Shown piece by piece: positions 45,107 through 56,672 of a stretch of 64,000 bases of DNA (its first letter is position 1; every line of letters begins with the position of its first letter). This stretch comes from Allolobophora icterica (lineage: Eukaryota > Annelida > Clitellata > Crassiclitellata > Lumbricidae), in NCBI GenBank assembly GCA_963556255.1, contig OY744607.1, positions 39,731,390-39,795,389 on the forward strand, written 5' to 3'. A program made the position numbers and the translations under genes. The notes below the pieces were generated by a model, which was given only the letters and a program-made list of their open reading frames with translations, made no database searches and was not told where the DNA came from.

Positions 45107-48100
45107 ATGCCGACAATACTGAACATCGATCACAAGTTCTTTGCAATTCCGGTGTTTGCGGCTACAGCCGCGCTGGCCGTTTATTCCACCGGTAGGCTGT
45201 GGGCGATGAAACGCAAGCAGAAAAAGGAAAATGTTTACGAGACCGCTGAGCAACTGAATAATTACCTTCATCTACATTACGGTTCGGAAAGTGAAGCGAT
45301 GAAATGGGACTTTGGACCAAAGTCTGACCTAGACTTTCCGAAGAGGTGTGCAGACCTGTGCATAAAATACTGGAAAGCGAAGGCGAGTTTAGTTAAATTT
45401 CAACTGCGCTGCATAACGAGTTGATGTTTGAAGATTGTTTACGGTCTGCTTGTGGAATTGGTGATTGTTGTCCTAAATGACTACGGGTAGGGTGGTCCAC
45501 AGACACATTGTAAAAAATAAAGTTCAAGCTAGAAACCAGGCCACCCTCTCAGTTTTTTACACCTATCAATAGTATTATTGAGACAAAATTTCAGCTTCCA
45601 ATTCCAATTGGAAGACGATGCTCACAGACTATTTTACTTTGTCATATACCGATAAATAGACATTAATTGCAGAAATGAGTGTGTTGAGCATACAAATGCA
45701 TTTTATTTCAAGATAGATCAAATATTACTGTAATTTGACAACATATGTAATACAAGAACAGTTAGACAGATGGAACTGTAAAATTTCAGAAGGTTTAGTG
45801 AATTGCAAATGTCCAAAAATGTCAAAAACATCGTCCAGTCCATGAAAATCGAATGTCGATTGTTCTTGTTTTATAATTTCCACACGTCCCGTTACAGTAT
45901 TTTACTCTAGAAACTGCAAGGCTTTGCAAGCATTGCGTGAACAGCAGACTTCTTTGTTGTGTGAGTGAGAAGAGCTTTCATATTTGCCTTGACCACTTGG
46001 AGAAGAAAGTGCTCTTCTACTTCATCATTGGTGATGAGTCAGTAGAATTCCTCGAACAACTTCACACCCTCTCAGATGCGTCATTCACCACTCTCAACTG
46101 CTGAATTATCTATCTACCTTGCTTATAATCCTCATTCTCGATCCATTTCTCTGGTTGAAGTGTAAAAAATCACTTATCTTCAGGTGTGACAGTAGTGTCA
46201 GTGCTCACTGGGTTGTAAAATCGCCCACAAAACCCTCCTTCAGTACTTTAGCATCACTTCTCACCTCCTTTCACCAGGCTTTGCAGTCATTCTGTCGACA
46301 ATCTTCATTTTATCTCTTACAGGAAGTTGGTCTTGCAGTCATTCTGTCGACAATCTTCATTTTATCTGTTACGGGAAGTTGGTCTAAGAACATTGCCAGA
46401 CCTACAGCCTCGTCTGAAAGGTACCACAAGTGATTTTCTAGGACCTTCCTGGCAGCAACGCTAACCTAACAGTCAATAGACTCATATTGTCCTAGACCAA
46501 TCCAAAGTGACAGATCTTGTTCTGGAGCTTCAGCAGCAAGTGGGGCCTTTGTCCAAGCCTTTGCGTAAACCAGGGCACCAAACTTAAGAAATCAATGAAT
46601 CTGAGTTTCTTCTTGAATGGATCAGGTTGATCGAAAAAAAGGTAGATTTTGATTGCATACAGTAACGTGGCCATCCAAAGTGCATGGTGAATTGGCCCAG
46701 GGCTCTCCAGTGAACTATTGAAGACTGACTTCCACTGTCAGCTCAATGAGCTCTTGGTAGTACTGCTATCTCTGATCTCTGAATCTGACTTTCTTTCAGC
46801 AAACTCCTTGAGAAAACTGACGCTGTTTCATGGGGATCTTCAGTGCCGGATATGACTTCCAGTCCTCGGAAGTTGACACATGTCACACCTTCCCAGCAGC
46901 TTTAAATATTTTGAAGATTGGAATTTATGGAGAACAGGTGGACTGCAGCACAAGGTGAATACTTTGACTAAAATCAATTCCATTACATGATGACGGCAGG
47001 CCAACCACAAGAGCTCCCAGCTTATTTGTATTCCAGCGGAACACACAATCCGTTGAAATGCCCAGTGTTGACAGACATTGTATCAAAGCTCAAGGCTTGA
47101 ACCTTGTCAACTGTGAGTTTTCACAACTTCAGAAGAATATGAACGACCATGAATTCATTGCATCCTGTCCAAAAGGCTAATTTGGGCACAAAGAGGAGCT
47201 TATTCACACCATCACCGGAAACCAGCACTGGCAGGCGGTCTACATTTCCTGCTCCAAAGATCTTAGGCAGGGTTTACCCAACCCAGTGTAGTACCAGTGG
47301 CTAATCTGGTACAAATTCAGATCTTACAGCTGCAGCATGTTCTATCCTGGCTTTCTTACGCACTCTGTTACGCGAAAGTGACAGGGCAGAAGGATCACAG
47401 CCAAGCGCTGCAGCAATTGTAATGTAAAAATTCACTTCTGAAAACATGTCAGCCCAAAACACAGGAAGTAGGCACCATGACCTTCAACAAGAACTGTACA
47501 CTTTTTTGTTTCAAGTACCAGTAAGTAAGTAAGTCTGAAAACACAACATAGACTATGTCAAGCTCATCTCCATGATAAATGTTGACCAAGTTATACGGCA
47601 CCGAAATTTTTGCAGCAAATACTACTATATTGTAATATTTATTTGTCATTGAGCACAATCTTCCAGTTGGAATAAGAAGCTGAAATTTTGTCTCAATAAT
47701 ACTATTGACAGGTGTAAAAAACTGAGAGGGTGGCCAGGTTTCTAGCTTGAACTTTATTTTTTTGGACCACACTAACTACGGGGCTATTTCTATTTCTTGT
47801 TTTTGTCAATTTTACCACAAGGAGAGGCGGTTCTGTTTTGAATTAAGCGGCTTAAGCTTTCTTGAAAGTACTTTTCCCCACTGTTGATATTCAGGTTGAT
47901 GCAAAGCAGTAAGCAGTCAGTGGTGCTTCTCTATGTTTATCTGTCAGTACTTGAGTACAGAAATGAATGTATACTTTTGCATGAAAGTTTTTGTTTGCAT
48001 TTTATAGAACATAGTTTTTTTTTAACTTTTTGTGTTGTGTATTAAACAGGCTTACTTATTTTAAAAAATCAACATTAATTTATGCTTAATTTAAATTTCA

Positions 48101-50930
48101 CATGTATTTTCTTTTTTCTTTTACATGTCAATTAAGAGTTGAAAAGAATGCATTTTAAATTTGAAACATTATTATTTTGTTTCAGCCAAGTGAGCCGTTG
48201 CGTGCCCTTGATATTGGCTGTGCGGTTGGCAGGTCAACATTTGAGTTGGCTCGTAACTTTGACGAAGTTATAGGAATCGATTTCAGTAAATCTTTCACAG
48301 ACACTTGTAATTTGCTGAAAGAGAAAGGCTATCTGAAATATTCGGTTACTACTGAAGGAGAACTCAGACGAGATCTTGATGCAGTTGTTGACAAAAGCAT
48401 TGTAAGTAAATGTAAAGCTCGTTGTAAGTAAATATAAAGGCCATTGTAAGTTAATTTAAAGCCCATTGTAAGCAAATGTAAATCCCATTGTAAGTAAATG
48501 TAAGCCCAGTGTAAGTATGTATAAAGGCCATTGTAAATAAATGTAAAGCCCATTGTAAGAATATGTAAAGGCCATTGTAAATTAATGTGAAGCTCATTGT
48601 AAGTAAATGTGAAGCTCATTGTAAGTAAATGTAACGCTCGTGTCATTATTACATAATCTCGGACGCAATAATAAGAATAAACACTGTATCAATGTAAAAT
48701 AGATGCTACTTTATCTATATTACATTGCTAATAAATTGTAAGATTCGTAAACTTCAAACTTAAAGCACCACTTGAAAGCTAAGCTCAGGGCACCAGTTGA
48801 TTCACGAGCTTCTAGCTGTAGCTTTCTTCGTCTGTATTACAGTGCGATCATTTTGTGCATCTTCTTCATCACAGACTGTTATTATTGTTATTACTATTAT
48901 TATAAGCAACTTCTGTAGCACAAATGTCTAATGCACAAAGCATCAAGTGATGGCGCACAAAAAAACAAGCCATAATCGGGTCAACATCCAGAAGCTTAGT
49001 GTTCCAAAGGAGACAGCTTTTGGTGGATATGCATCATGTAATGGAAAAAGTGACTGAGCAGATCGAACAGATTCAGGGAGGTAATTCCAAACGCTAGGTC
49101 GAGCAACCTAAGATGCTTGTTCACCAAGAACAGGTCTATTTGAGCGCTGAGAACGTAGTACATGATGCATTTTGTCTTTGCATTACATTACAGTGTAGCT
49201 TTCTTTTTCTGACATATGGCTGGAAATGATGGCTGATCTTGATGATTGATATGTATGATGATGATGTTGATATGATTATATGATGTGATGACAATTGCAA
49301 TACAATGATCATGTTGATTTCTGTATATAGAATGAATTACCAATGCAATTTGCCAGTGGCTTTTCTAAATGGATTGGATTTTTGCTTTTTCTACAGAATC
49401 GAAGAAAAGTCACATTTCAGCGTGGTGATGCATGCAATTTGCCCCTGGATATTGGGGAGTTTGGATGTGTATTGGCTGCCAATCTTGTCTGTCGTTTACA
49501 TTCGCCCAATGACTTCCTAGATCGACTCCCCAATTTAGTCGCTCATGCAGGAATTCTTGTTATTACTTCACCCTACACATTTTTAACACAGTTTACGCCA
49601 AAGGTGAGTTTGAATTTAAATTTCTGATCTCAGATGCATGTTATGCCAATTATTATTAGGAATTATTATTAGAAATTATTAGGAACCAGAATTATTACGT
49701 TGTATTATAATAAAATAATTTTTGCCAATCCACCACCATGTTGAAATTGGCAAAATATTGCTAAACCACTTAGCTCAGGAATGAAGATAGGCGATCCATT
49801 TGAACGATTATTTTAGTGACTAACTTTGAGCCAAGATATCATTGTAATCTAATTCAATACTAAGATATCGTTATAATTTAACTCAATACTAAGATATCTT
49901 TATAAGCTAATTCAATACTATTCGTATTAATGTGCCATTATCACTTCAAGCAAAATCGTAGTCAAAATCATAAACCGTTGGACCAGCATGGTTGAAATCT
50001 GATGTAACGGAAACCAGAAGTCAGGCTATGTTGAGTAAGAAGGTTGAAATAGGGAAGTCTTAAGTTGAGATCTGAATGACAGTAATGATCTCACAGCACA
50101 AACAGAACATTGAATTCTAAACTTAAGTCCCGACAGCCCAACGCTGTTTGGGTGTGGGGCACAGCAAGTAGGAAAGTATCTGTGGATCGATTGGAATTTT
50201 GTTGGTTGGTATGATGATTAAACATTGAACTGAGATAGGAATATCACAATTTCTAGCTCTCCCATAGCAATACTCAATTTAAATGGACGTACAGTAAAGT
50301 TATTAGAGTGCTGCTTCAGTCTTTCTGTGAATATCGTTCTGTAATTATATCAACAGTAAACAACTAGAGCTATTTGGTTTCATTTCAACTATTCATACAG
50401 TTCTCCATATCTGATCTGTAATCTATGAGACATTTGTCAAATAAATCCAGTATGAATCATATTTTGAAAAGCAAAGAATGTAACATGGTTCATCATCTGC
50501 CTGGGAGTAGTCAGCATATTTCTGCTGTAGCTAGCTTTCCAGTGTTCCTGGCCTCTTGAATTTTGACTGGACCTTTCTGATAGATTACGATTGCAGTTTG
50601 TGTTTTCACAATAAAGTGACAATCGTTTGCTTTATAATAACATTCCTATAGTCTTCAGATTTGATTAGATTAGCTTTGAGTAGCTTAAAGCATCAGCTTG
50701 TGTATCATCGGATTCTAAACTGTTGTGTTTTGTTGTTGTTTTAGGATAACTGGATAGGTGGATGGCAGGATAAAGATGACAAACCCGTAACTGGTTTTGA
50801 TGGTCTCAGAGAGAAACTCAGCCCGTTTTTCGAGCTTCTTACAACAGAAGACATGCCACTGGTGATACGAGAAACAGAACGAAAATACCAGTGGATCGTA
50901 TCGCATGCAACAGTCTGGAGACGCAAATGA
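45107..50930 (+). CDS. membrane-anchored OvoA-C-like methyltransferase (putative 4-mercaptohistidine N1-methyltransferase)
   Basis: In OvoA the equivalent C-terminal domain N-methylates 5-thiohistidine to make ovothiol. Here the domain stands alone. The exons are 45,107-45,391, 48,186-48,401, 49,397-49,603 and 50,745-50,930, all phase 0, about 297 aa. Residues 11-30 form a hydrophobic segment ([19 protein letters not shown]) followed by KRKQKK, which suggests a signal anchor with the enzyme in the cytosol. About 45-85 match the family start ([26 protein letters not shown]). [17 protein letters not shown] (102-118) is SAM motif I. RGDACNLP follows, then [23 protein letters not shown] and NWIGGW. 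The protein ends [16 protein letters not shown]. The first donor (TTA|GTTAAA) is the weakest call; a missed small exon in intron 1 is possible. No sulfoxide-synthase domain is in the window. Intron 1 holds a 2.3-kb transposon and intron 2 a splice-site-like array. Family identity is firm, substrate is not proven. Confidence 0.92.
45488..47774 (-). mobile_element. DNA transposon with about 135-bp inverted repeats and decayed transposase
   Basis: The ends are TAGGGTGGTCCACAG and TTGGACCACACTA. They are part of long inverted repeats (about 45,488-45,625 and 47,640-47,774) sharing AAGTTCAAGCTAGAAACC and GAGACAAAATTTCAGCTTC. A perfect 8-bp duplication ACTACGGG flanks it. The minus strand carries frame-shifted pieces of a protein with [17 protein letters not shown], then a short gap and [20 protein letters not shown] (47,100-46,930). 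I recall this FDT-NTG/CRHH signature from transposon-like ORFs of many invertebrates, but I cannot assign the superfamily with certainty (8-bp duplication: hAT-like or P-like are candidates). Stops and frameshifts make it a pseudogene. It lies in intron 1 of the methyltransferase gene. Confidence 0.85.
48402..48641 (+). repeat. 22-bp tandem repeat of the exon 2 5' splice site
   Basis: Starting exactly at the exon 2 donor, eleven head-to-tail units follow with starts at 48,402, 48,424, 48,446, 48,468, 48,490, 48,511, 48,533, 48,555, 48,577, 48,599 and 48,621. Each unit reads like GTAAGTAAATGTAAAGCCCA plus TT, so each junction recreates CATT|GTAAG. Seven units keep the full GTAAGT. The period is 22 bp, with one unit of 21. 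Use of a downstream copy would shift the frame. Confidence 0.93.
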
Positions 50931-51009
50931 AATTGTTTAAATATGGTGCTAGCTTTATTCTGTAATACTGTTACAGATCAAATGTTGATAGCATGCTAAC
51001 ATCTGCATA

Positions 51010-51283
51010 CATGGGCGTCCGCAGGAAGATTTTGTGGGGGGGGGCAACATTTTGTGGGGGCAAAATGTTTTGTAGTGGGGGCGCAAACTGACGTTTTTGC
51101 ATAGCTATTCATGAATACAGAACACATGGCAACTTTAATGGTCAAGGCTTTACCTAAATAATTGTTTCTTCACGTTGAAAATTGTGTTGGGACTGTTGTA
51201 ATAATCATAATAATCAAAAGATTTTATATTTGTAAAATATGCGCAAATCCAGGGAGGCAAAAGCCCCCCTCCAGACGCCCATG
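51010..51283. mobile_element. hAT MITE, TSD TCTGCATA
   Basis: The ends are CATGGGCGTCCGCAGG and TCCAGACGCCCATG. A perfect 8-bp duplication lies at 51,002-51,009 and 51,284-51,291. It is the same family as 2,648-2,800. Confidence 0.92.
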
Positions 51284-51498
51284 TCTGCATAGTGTAGAAC
51301 TTTGTCGCTGTTAATTGTGATAGTCGTACACTAGAACCTTCTTAAAAATACCTTTGGAAACTGCCAGGTAACAATACATATTTGTTGCCACGAGGTCAGT
51401 TTATAAAGCTGAATTAAATTCCGAGCCTTTGTCCCGAACTGCGTTACATCACACATTGGAACATGGTAGCTGATTGATTCGAGTGCTCAGCCTGTAAC

Positions 51499-51774
51499 CA
51501 GAGGCACGTTTACACGTAGGCGCGCTCCTAGGGCCCCAAACGAATGAAAAAATTTTTCAATTGTAAAATATAACATTAAACCAAATAACTTCACATTCCT
51601 TTAAATAGCTTCTATATCATAATTACAGGGTCAATAACACTCACAAAAGCGGCTTCAAATTCAACTTTGTGGGTTTTTGCACATGATTGGCTAAACACCA
51701 CTCAGTCTACAAGTTCAGAAGGGCCCCCAAAAATGTTTGCGCCTAGGGCCCCGTTTTCTGTAAATGCGCCTCTG
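51499..51774. mobile_element. hAT MITE, TSD CCTGTAAC
   Basis: The ends are CAGAGGCACGTTTACA and TGTAAATGCGCCTCTG. A perfect 8-bp duplication lies at 51,491-51,498 and 51,775-51,782. Subterminal CTAGGGCCCC appears at both ends in the same orientation. Confidence 0.92.
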
Positions 51775-51782
51775 CCTGTAAC

Positions 51783-52982
51783 ACTGAAAATGGGGGTCGG
51801 TCGTTGTGCAGTGATCGTTACAGGCAAGTCCTTTCAAGCACAATTCTTCAGGCCCGTAGTGGTTGTGTGTGCACTTCTGAAATTGAGCATGGGACAGTAT
51901 ATTTAACGCCATTGTATTAGTATAAAGTAACCGTGAGCTGTGTAGGGATTCAACCATAAGTGGGTATAAACTGGTTTCTAACGCATTAGATGCGGTCTTT
52001 GGTGTACTTTTGCTTTTAGGATAATGACCCGTGGTTGTGTGAGTTTGAAGTTGTAAATTCGCTAATAAACATAATTCATACTGATTTATACAGGAAGAGT
52101 TCTGCCAGCTCAATCATTTAACAGTATTCTGTTCACTTGTCAAAGTGGGGACATTCACCACATGATTTGACATTTGAATTCAGGTAGACTGTATGTTGCT
52201 CCTACGTCAGCTGATGGTTCCTGTGTGGTGCCTTAAAACAGTGGTTGTCAAAGTCCATGGACCGCAGGTGGTATGCGATAGCAACCCAGGCGGTCCATGG
52301 CAGTGAGTTACTCAATCGCGTAGTATCCTTTTTCCGTACATGTTTTCTGATATTGTATCTGTCTTATGGTTTTGTTGACGTCAATGTTCCTGTCGCAGTG
52401 AAACATGTTTTTCTTGACTGTCATATTTGTTCCTTTATGATATAAATCGTTGATCCCTGGGTGAAAAAGTTTTGAGACACAAATACATGTGAAATTGGTC
52501 ATTTTTAAGACTTGTGCAATCCAATTGTCTCATTGTCCACTAATGCCCTTGGATAACTTTGCAAGGACTAGAACTGACAAAATGTTTATGAAATACAAAC
52601 CCACATCATTATTGGTACCATTCTGTATTTTATCCCAGTTTCGTTGCATTATGAACAAGTTGCCCTACTTGCAGGGTACCAGATTTTACAGCAACACTTT
52701 ACGTTTGTGACATTTCATTGAGACATTGATGGTTTTCTTCGTCCAGTCGTGCAACTGTAATGCATATTCTACAAGTGATCAATGCAAAATATTAGAATTT
52801 ACTTTGCTTTACTTTTCATTTTAAGCGCTTTGCAGCAGTGATGAAATTATGATGGTGAAAAATCTGTTAGGTAATTTTATTCAGTTTTGAAGTACTACGC
52901 TGGCTATCCAGCCGCTTGGTTTTGTTTCGGCATTAACTATTTGTTCATTTATGCTGTAGTGTAGAGTATAGGGTAAATATGT
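51783..52982. other. non-coding, with a possible hAT end at 52,239
   Basis: CAGTGGTTGTCAAAGTCCAT with GGACCGCAGG at 52,239 resembles the left end of the 15,065-15,385 family, with an opposite AAGTTTTGAGAC near 52,470, but no target duplication is visible. Otherwise nothing recognised. Confidence 0.4.
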
Positions 52983-52985
52983 TTA

Positions 52986-53244
52986 GGGATCGTCCATCAT
53001 GAACGTCTGCAAAGACCCACTTTGGACCCCTCCCTATAGAGGTAATTTTTGCTCGCATTTAATATTACCTTCACCCCATCTGCACTAACTGTCTGCTGAC
53101 TGGCTGAAGTTTTGGTGTTTAAGACTTAACTGTGTGTATCAAATTTAGAGGGAGACACCTGCATTGGGAATATTTCCTTCCCCTGTTCACATTTGGGCGA
53201 CTCCTTCCATCCCCTCTTTGCAGATGTCCGTAATGGATGACCCC
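52986..53244. mobile_element. PIF/Harbinger-like MITE, TSD TTA
   Basis: The left end GGGATCGTCCATCATGAACG is inverted at the right (TAATGGATGACCCC) with several mismatches. TTA lies on both sides (52,983-52,985 and 53,245-53,247). It is related to 21,212-21,648. Confidence 0.8.
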
Positions 53245-53247
53245 TTA

Positions 53248-54289
53248 TTACATGTGGAGGAAATTCTATGTTGGATTCAAAATCAGTAGAACATAGTTAA
53301 CAGGATTTCCAGCTGCATGGAAAATTATTTTCATCCATATCTATGCATCACAATTTTGTAGGAAAATGATCTTCTTTACTGTACTTGATGTTTTTACTTG
53401 TGCAAACAACATCAGTGAACTGATTTCAACGTTGCTTTTAAACTGTAAATGCTGTTTTGCTTTTTTAAATTATGCCTGAAATTGGTTCAAGAATGATGAA
53501 TTTGGGTGTGATAAGTTGGTGACTAAACATCAGTTCCTAACATCACTCTGAACCATACACATGTAGCTCAGAGTTTGTATAGGTTTGTTTGATTAATTTT
53601 AATTTTATTAATAGCCTCGGGTTTTATATTTGACAATTAAAATCTGTTTATTGTGTAGTAATGCTATTTAAAAAGTATTGCCTGAGATTTGAAAGGAATG
53701 GTGAGAATTTGTTTGTCAGAATGTTCCTTTACACAAGTCAGACACTATTAGTCATTTCTAATGATACACATTCACATTGTTTGATATCAGTAGTTGTTAA
53801 AGATGGATTAAATATTAATAAACTTAGTCTTCAGTAGTTTATTTGTCTTATGATGAGAGACAAGAAATCAGTGTACAAATGGGTAAACATAGTACAGCAA
53901 GAACATGGTCTTATGTTGACATTTTATACAGTAGATATTATATGGCCGGAAATGCTAATTGTCTGGTATTAAATCACAATCACTTGCCCTTAACAAACTA
54001 CATGTAATTATGTAAGTGGACAAATTTATCTGACAGCAGACCACAGTGCAAGTGCCATCATATCAGATAGCAACGCTGACTTGCTTAAATTATGTACTTC
54101 TATATTTCAGCATAGTCTCATTAGTAAGTGGTCTGTAGAAACGCAGTTGCTGTGGTTTTGCTCCCAATGACTGTACATTAACGGGTCTGCACTGTAGATC
54201 CCAGTTTGTATTATGGCATTTCCAAAAATGGCTTTCTGTATTCGTTAATGATGATCATCCAGTAAGTTCTATAGTGCCGGCTTGAGGTA
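53248..54289. other. non-coding
   Basis: AT-rich, no gene or bounded repeat recognised. Confidence 0.4.
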
Positions 54290-54297
54290 CAGTCATC

Positions 54298-54554
54298 CAC
54301 TGGCGTAAGCTTGCCCAAAATATTGGGGGATGGGGTCTGGACCAGAGGTGCAAAAAAACAAGTTTTTTCAAGATGAAAAGTTGTTTTTTTTCTTTTGTTT
54401 TTATGTTTTTTGCTGTTTTGCTTATTTGTTTTTAAGATTTTTCAATTTTGGATCATAAAAATCATGAAAATGGCATGAACCAGAGCTCCAACTGAGTTTA
54501 ATTCAGTTGCGATTTCCAAAAATAAAAATCTGCCCCCCAGAGTCTACGCCTATG
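54298..54554. mobile_element. hAT MITE, TSD CAGTCATC
   Basis: The ends are CACTGGCGTAAGCTT and GAGTCTACGCCTATG. A perfect 8-bp duplication lies at 54,290-54,297 and 54,555-54,562. The interior is T-rich. Confidence 0.88.
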
Positions 54555-54821
54555 CAGTCATCCATTCCATCCATGACTGTTTGAGTCATATATAGACAAG
54601 GATGCTTTCCAACAAGGAAATGCAATCTGAAATAAGCCTACAGCTAAACTGAGCACTAGGAACAATAATATTATTGTAAACTCAACTTCTAAAGTGCTGT
54701 TTAACATTTAAATAAATTAAACTCAGTTTCTTCTTTTTGCAACAACTAAATAAATTTAATTCTTTAGATTCTATTCACCTTGGCACTTCTGTCATACAAT
54801 GCATCTGTCCAAAACACCTTT

Positions 54822-55236
54822 GGGGTCGTCCATAAAGGACGTCCGCAAAATATGACTTACTTTGGACCCCTCCCTCTTTGCGGACGTCCGCACGCCTAAG
54901 CCAATTTTTAATGTCATCATTTTTACAATTATTCCACAGTACATGTGCAGTTGTGCACGTTTAAGTGACAGCTCGGGTTTCATATCGCAGCATGTGCAGT
55001 AATAAAAGCCTCTTTAAAGTCGCAGTAAAGGTATTATAACCATTCATGAGGTTTTAGGCAATCACTTCACTGACATTTTCGTTTTTCGGGGAAGGTTGGA
55101 ACACGGTGGTGTTTAAAAAACGATCAAATTTAAAAGTTTAGATCCGGACGTCCGCATTGGTCATAATCCCCTCCCCTTTGTCCGCATTTCGATGACCCCT
55201 CCCTCCCCCTCACTGCGGACGTCCTTTATGGATGAT
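54822..55236. mobile_element. PIF/Harbinger-like MITE
   Basis: The left end GGGGTCGTCCATAAAGGACG and the right inverted GCGGACGTCCTTTATGGATG match the 21,212-21,648 family. The outermost right bases have decayed, so the target duplication is uncertain. Confidence 0.75.
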
Positions 55237-55363
55237 TATTCGTTTCCTCTGTAGGCTAGCTGTTTCCGTGTCGTCTTGGACTCCCTTATTGGCTTTCGAC
55301 TTGACTCGCCCTGGATTTTGGCTTGAACGATTGAGTTTGCATAATATGATATCGACTGACGCC

Positions 55364-55546
55364 CAGTGGCGGCGCCGCCTATGTTTGTTGTGCGGCTTTT
55401 GCCGTACCACTTTTTAAGGTTTTACGGCAAAAACATAATTTTGCCGTACAGTTTTACCTGGGATTAAGATTACTAATCTTAATCCCAGGTTTTACCTAGA
55501 TCATCTAATTTGCCGTACTACTTTTCAAATCGTGGCGCCGCCACTG
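55364..55546. mobile_element. hAT MITE, TSD CTGACGCC
   Basis: The ends CAGTGGCGGCGCC and GGCGCCGCCACTG are a perfect 13-bp inverted pair. A perfect 8-bp duplication lies at 55,356-55,363 and 55,547-55,554. The interior has an inverted pair around CCTGGGATTAAGATTA. Confidence 0.93.
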
Positions 55547-55753
55547 CTGACGCCTTGAGCATTATGACGATGGTGCTATAGAAGTTCTTAGATTAGTTAC
55601 TTACAATACTCAATGCAGTTCTAAACCACACAATTAACAAGCGAATAAAGGCACAATTGAATGCACTGCTTCATTCATAAATGTCGCGAAGCGGGAAGCT
55701 TAATCAGTTCAATCGGTCACTATATGGACTTAAGTCAATTCTAGACATATCAG

Positions 55754-56664
55754 CAGTCTTGTTGTCCTCGAGACCAAGGTCTTGGTCTCGAGTGCACTCG
55801 AGTTCGTTTTTAAAAGTCTTGGTCTTGTTCTTGGTCTTGAGACCAAAGGTCTTGGTCTTGGTCTTGAGGTTCAAGGTCTTGGTCTTGGTCTTGGTCTTGA
55901 GGTTCAAAGTCTTGGTCTTGGTTTTCCAAGACCAAGACCAAGACCGGCTGTCAATATGAACAGTCATTAATTTTAACAAACGGCAAGAATTTTAAAAATT
56001 TAACCAATAATTACTCATACAGTTATTACTTTATTATTTACACAGTGTGAATGAGGCTTCACTGTTGTTTTGGACAATTATTTTGACTTCCGGTTATTTA
56101 CCATGGAATGATTTCAAAACAGACTCACGATTAATTTGTACATTTACATCCGGTTCTCGAAAAGCTGCTTTGTGTGCTAGCGATTTCAGCACTTGTATAC
56201 CGTGTTTTTTCACATGGCAGAATTTTTATGAGGCCCCACAGGTCACATCTTGGTCAGAAAATTCTGAGCAAATTGGTTTTTATCAAATTCGACAGGCATT
56301 TGGAATGACATTTCGCATGAAGGAGTTTTGTAAATACGAATTCTGAATTCTCTGCAGTCTCCATTTAGAGCAAATTGCTTGAAAAAAAGAAAAAACTCAT
56401 TTTTTCATTAAAATAACGAGTAGTCCTACTGGACAATTTTTAGTAAGGAATAGAAGTCTGGATACGACTGTGATTTTTTGGGTCTTGGTCTCGGTCTTGG
56501 TCTTGAGGTTCAAGGTCTTGGTCTTGGTCTTGGTCTCGAGGTTCAAGGTCTTGGTCTTGGTCTTGGTCTTGAGGTTCAAGATCTTGGTCTTGGTCTTGGT
56601 CTTGAGGTTCAAGGTCTTGGTCTTGGTCTTGGTCTTGAGGTTTAAGGTCTTGACAACAAGACTG
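55754..56664. mobile_element. hAT MITE with terminal GGTCTT satellites, copy 2
   Basis: Same structure and orientation as 31,927-32,804. The termini are CAGTCTTGTTGTC and GACAACAAGACTG, with a perfect 8-bp duplication CATATCAG at 55,746-55,753 and 56,665-56,672. The unique core is highly similar to copy 1, while the hexamer arrays differ in length, so arrays expand and contract independently. Confidence 0.93.
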
Positions 56665-56672
56665 CATATCAG

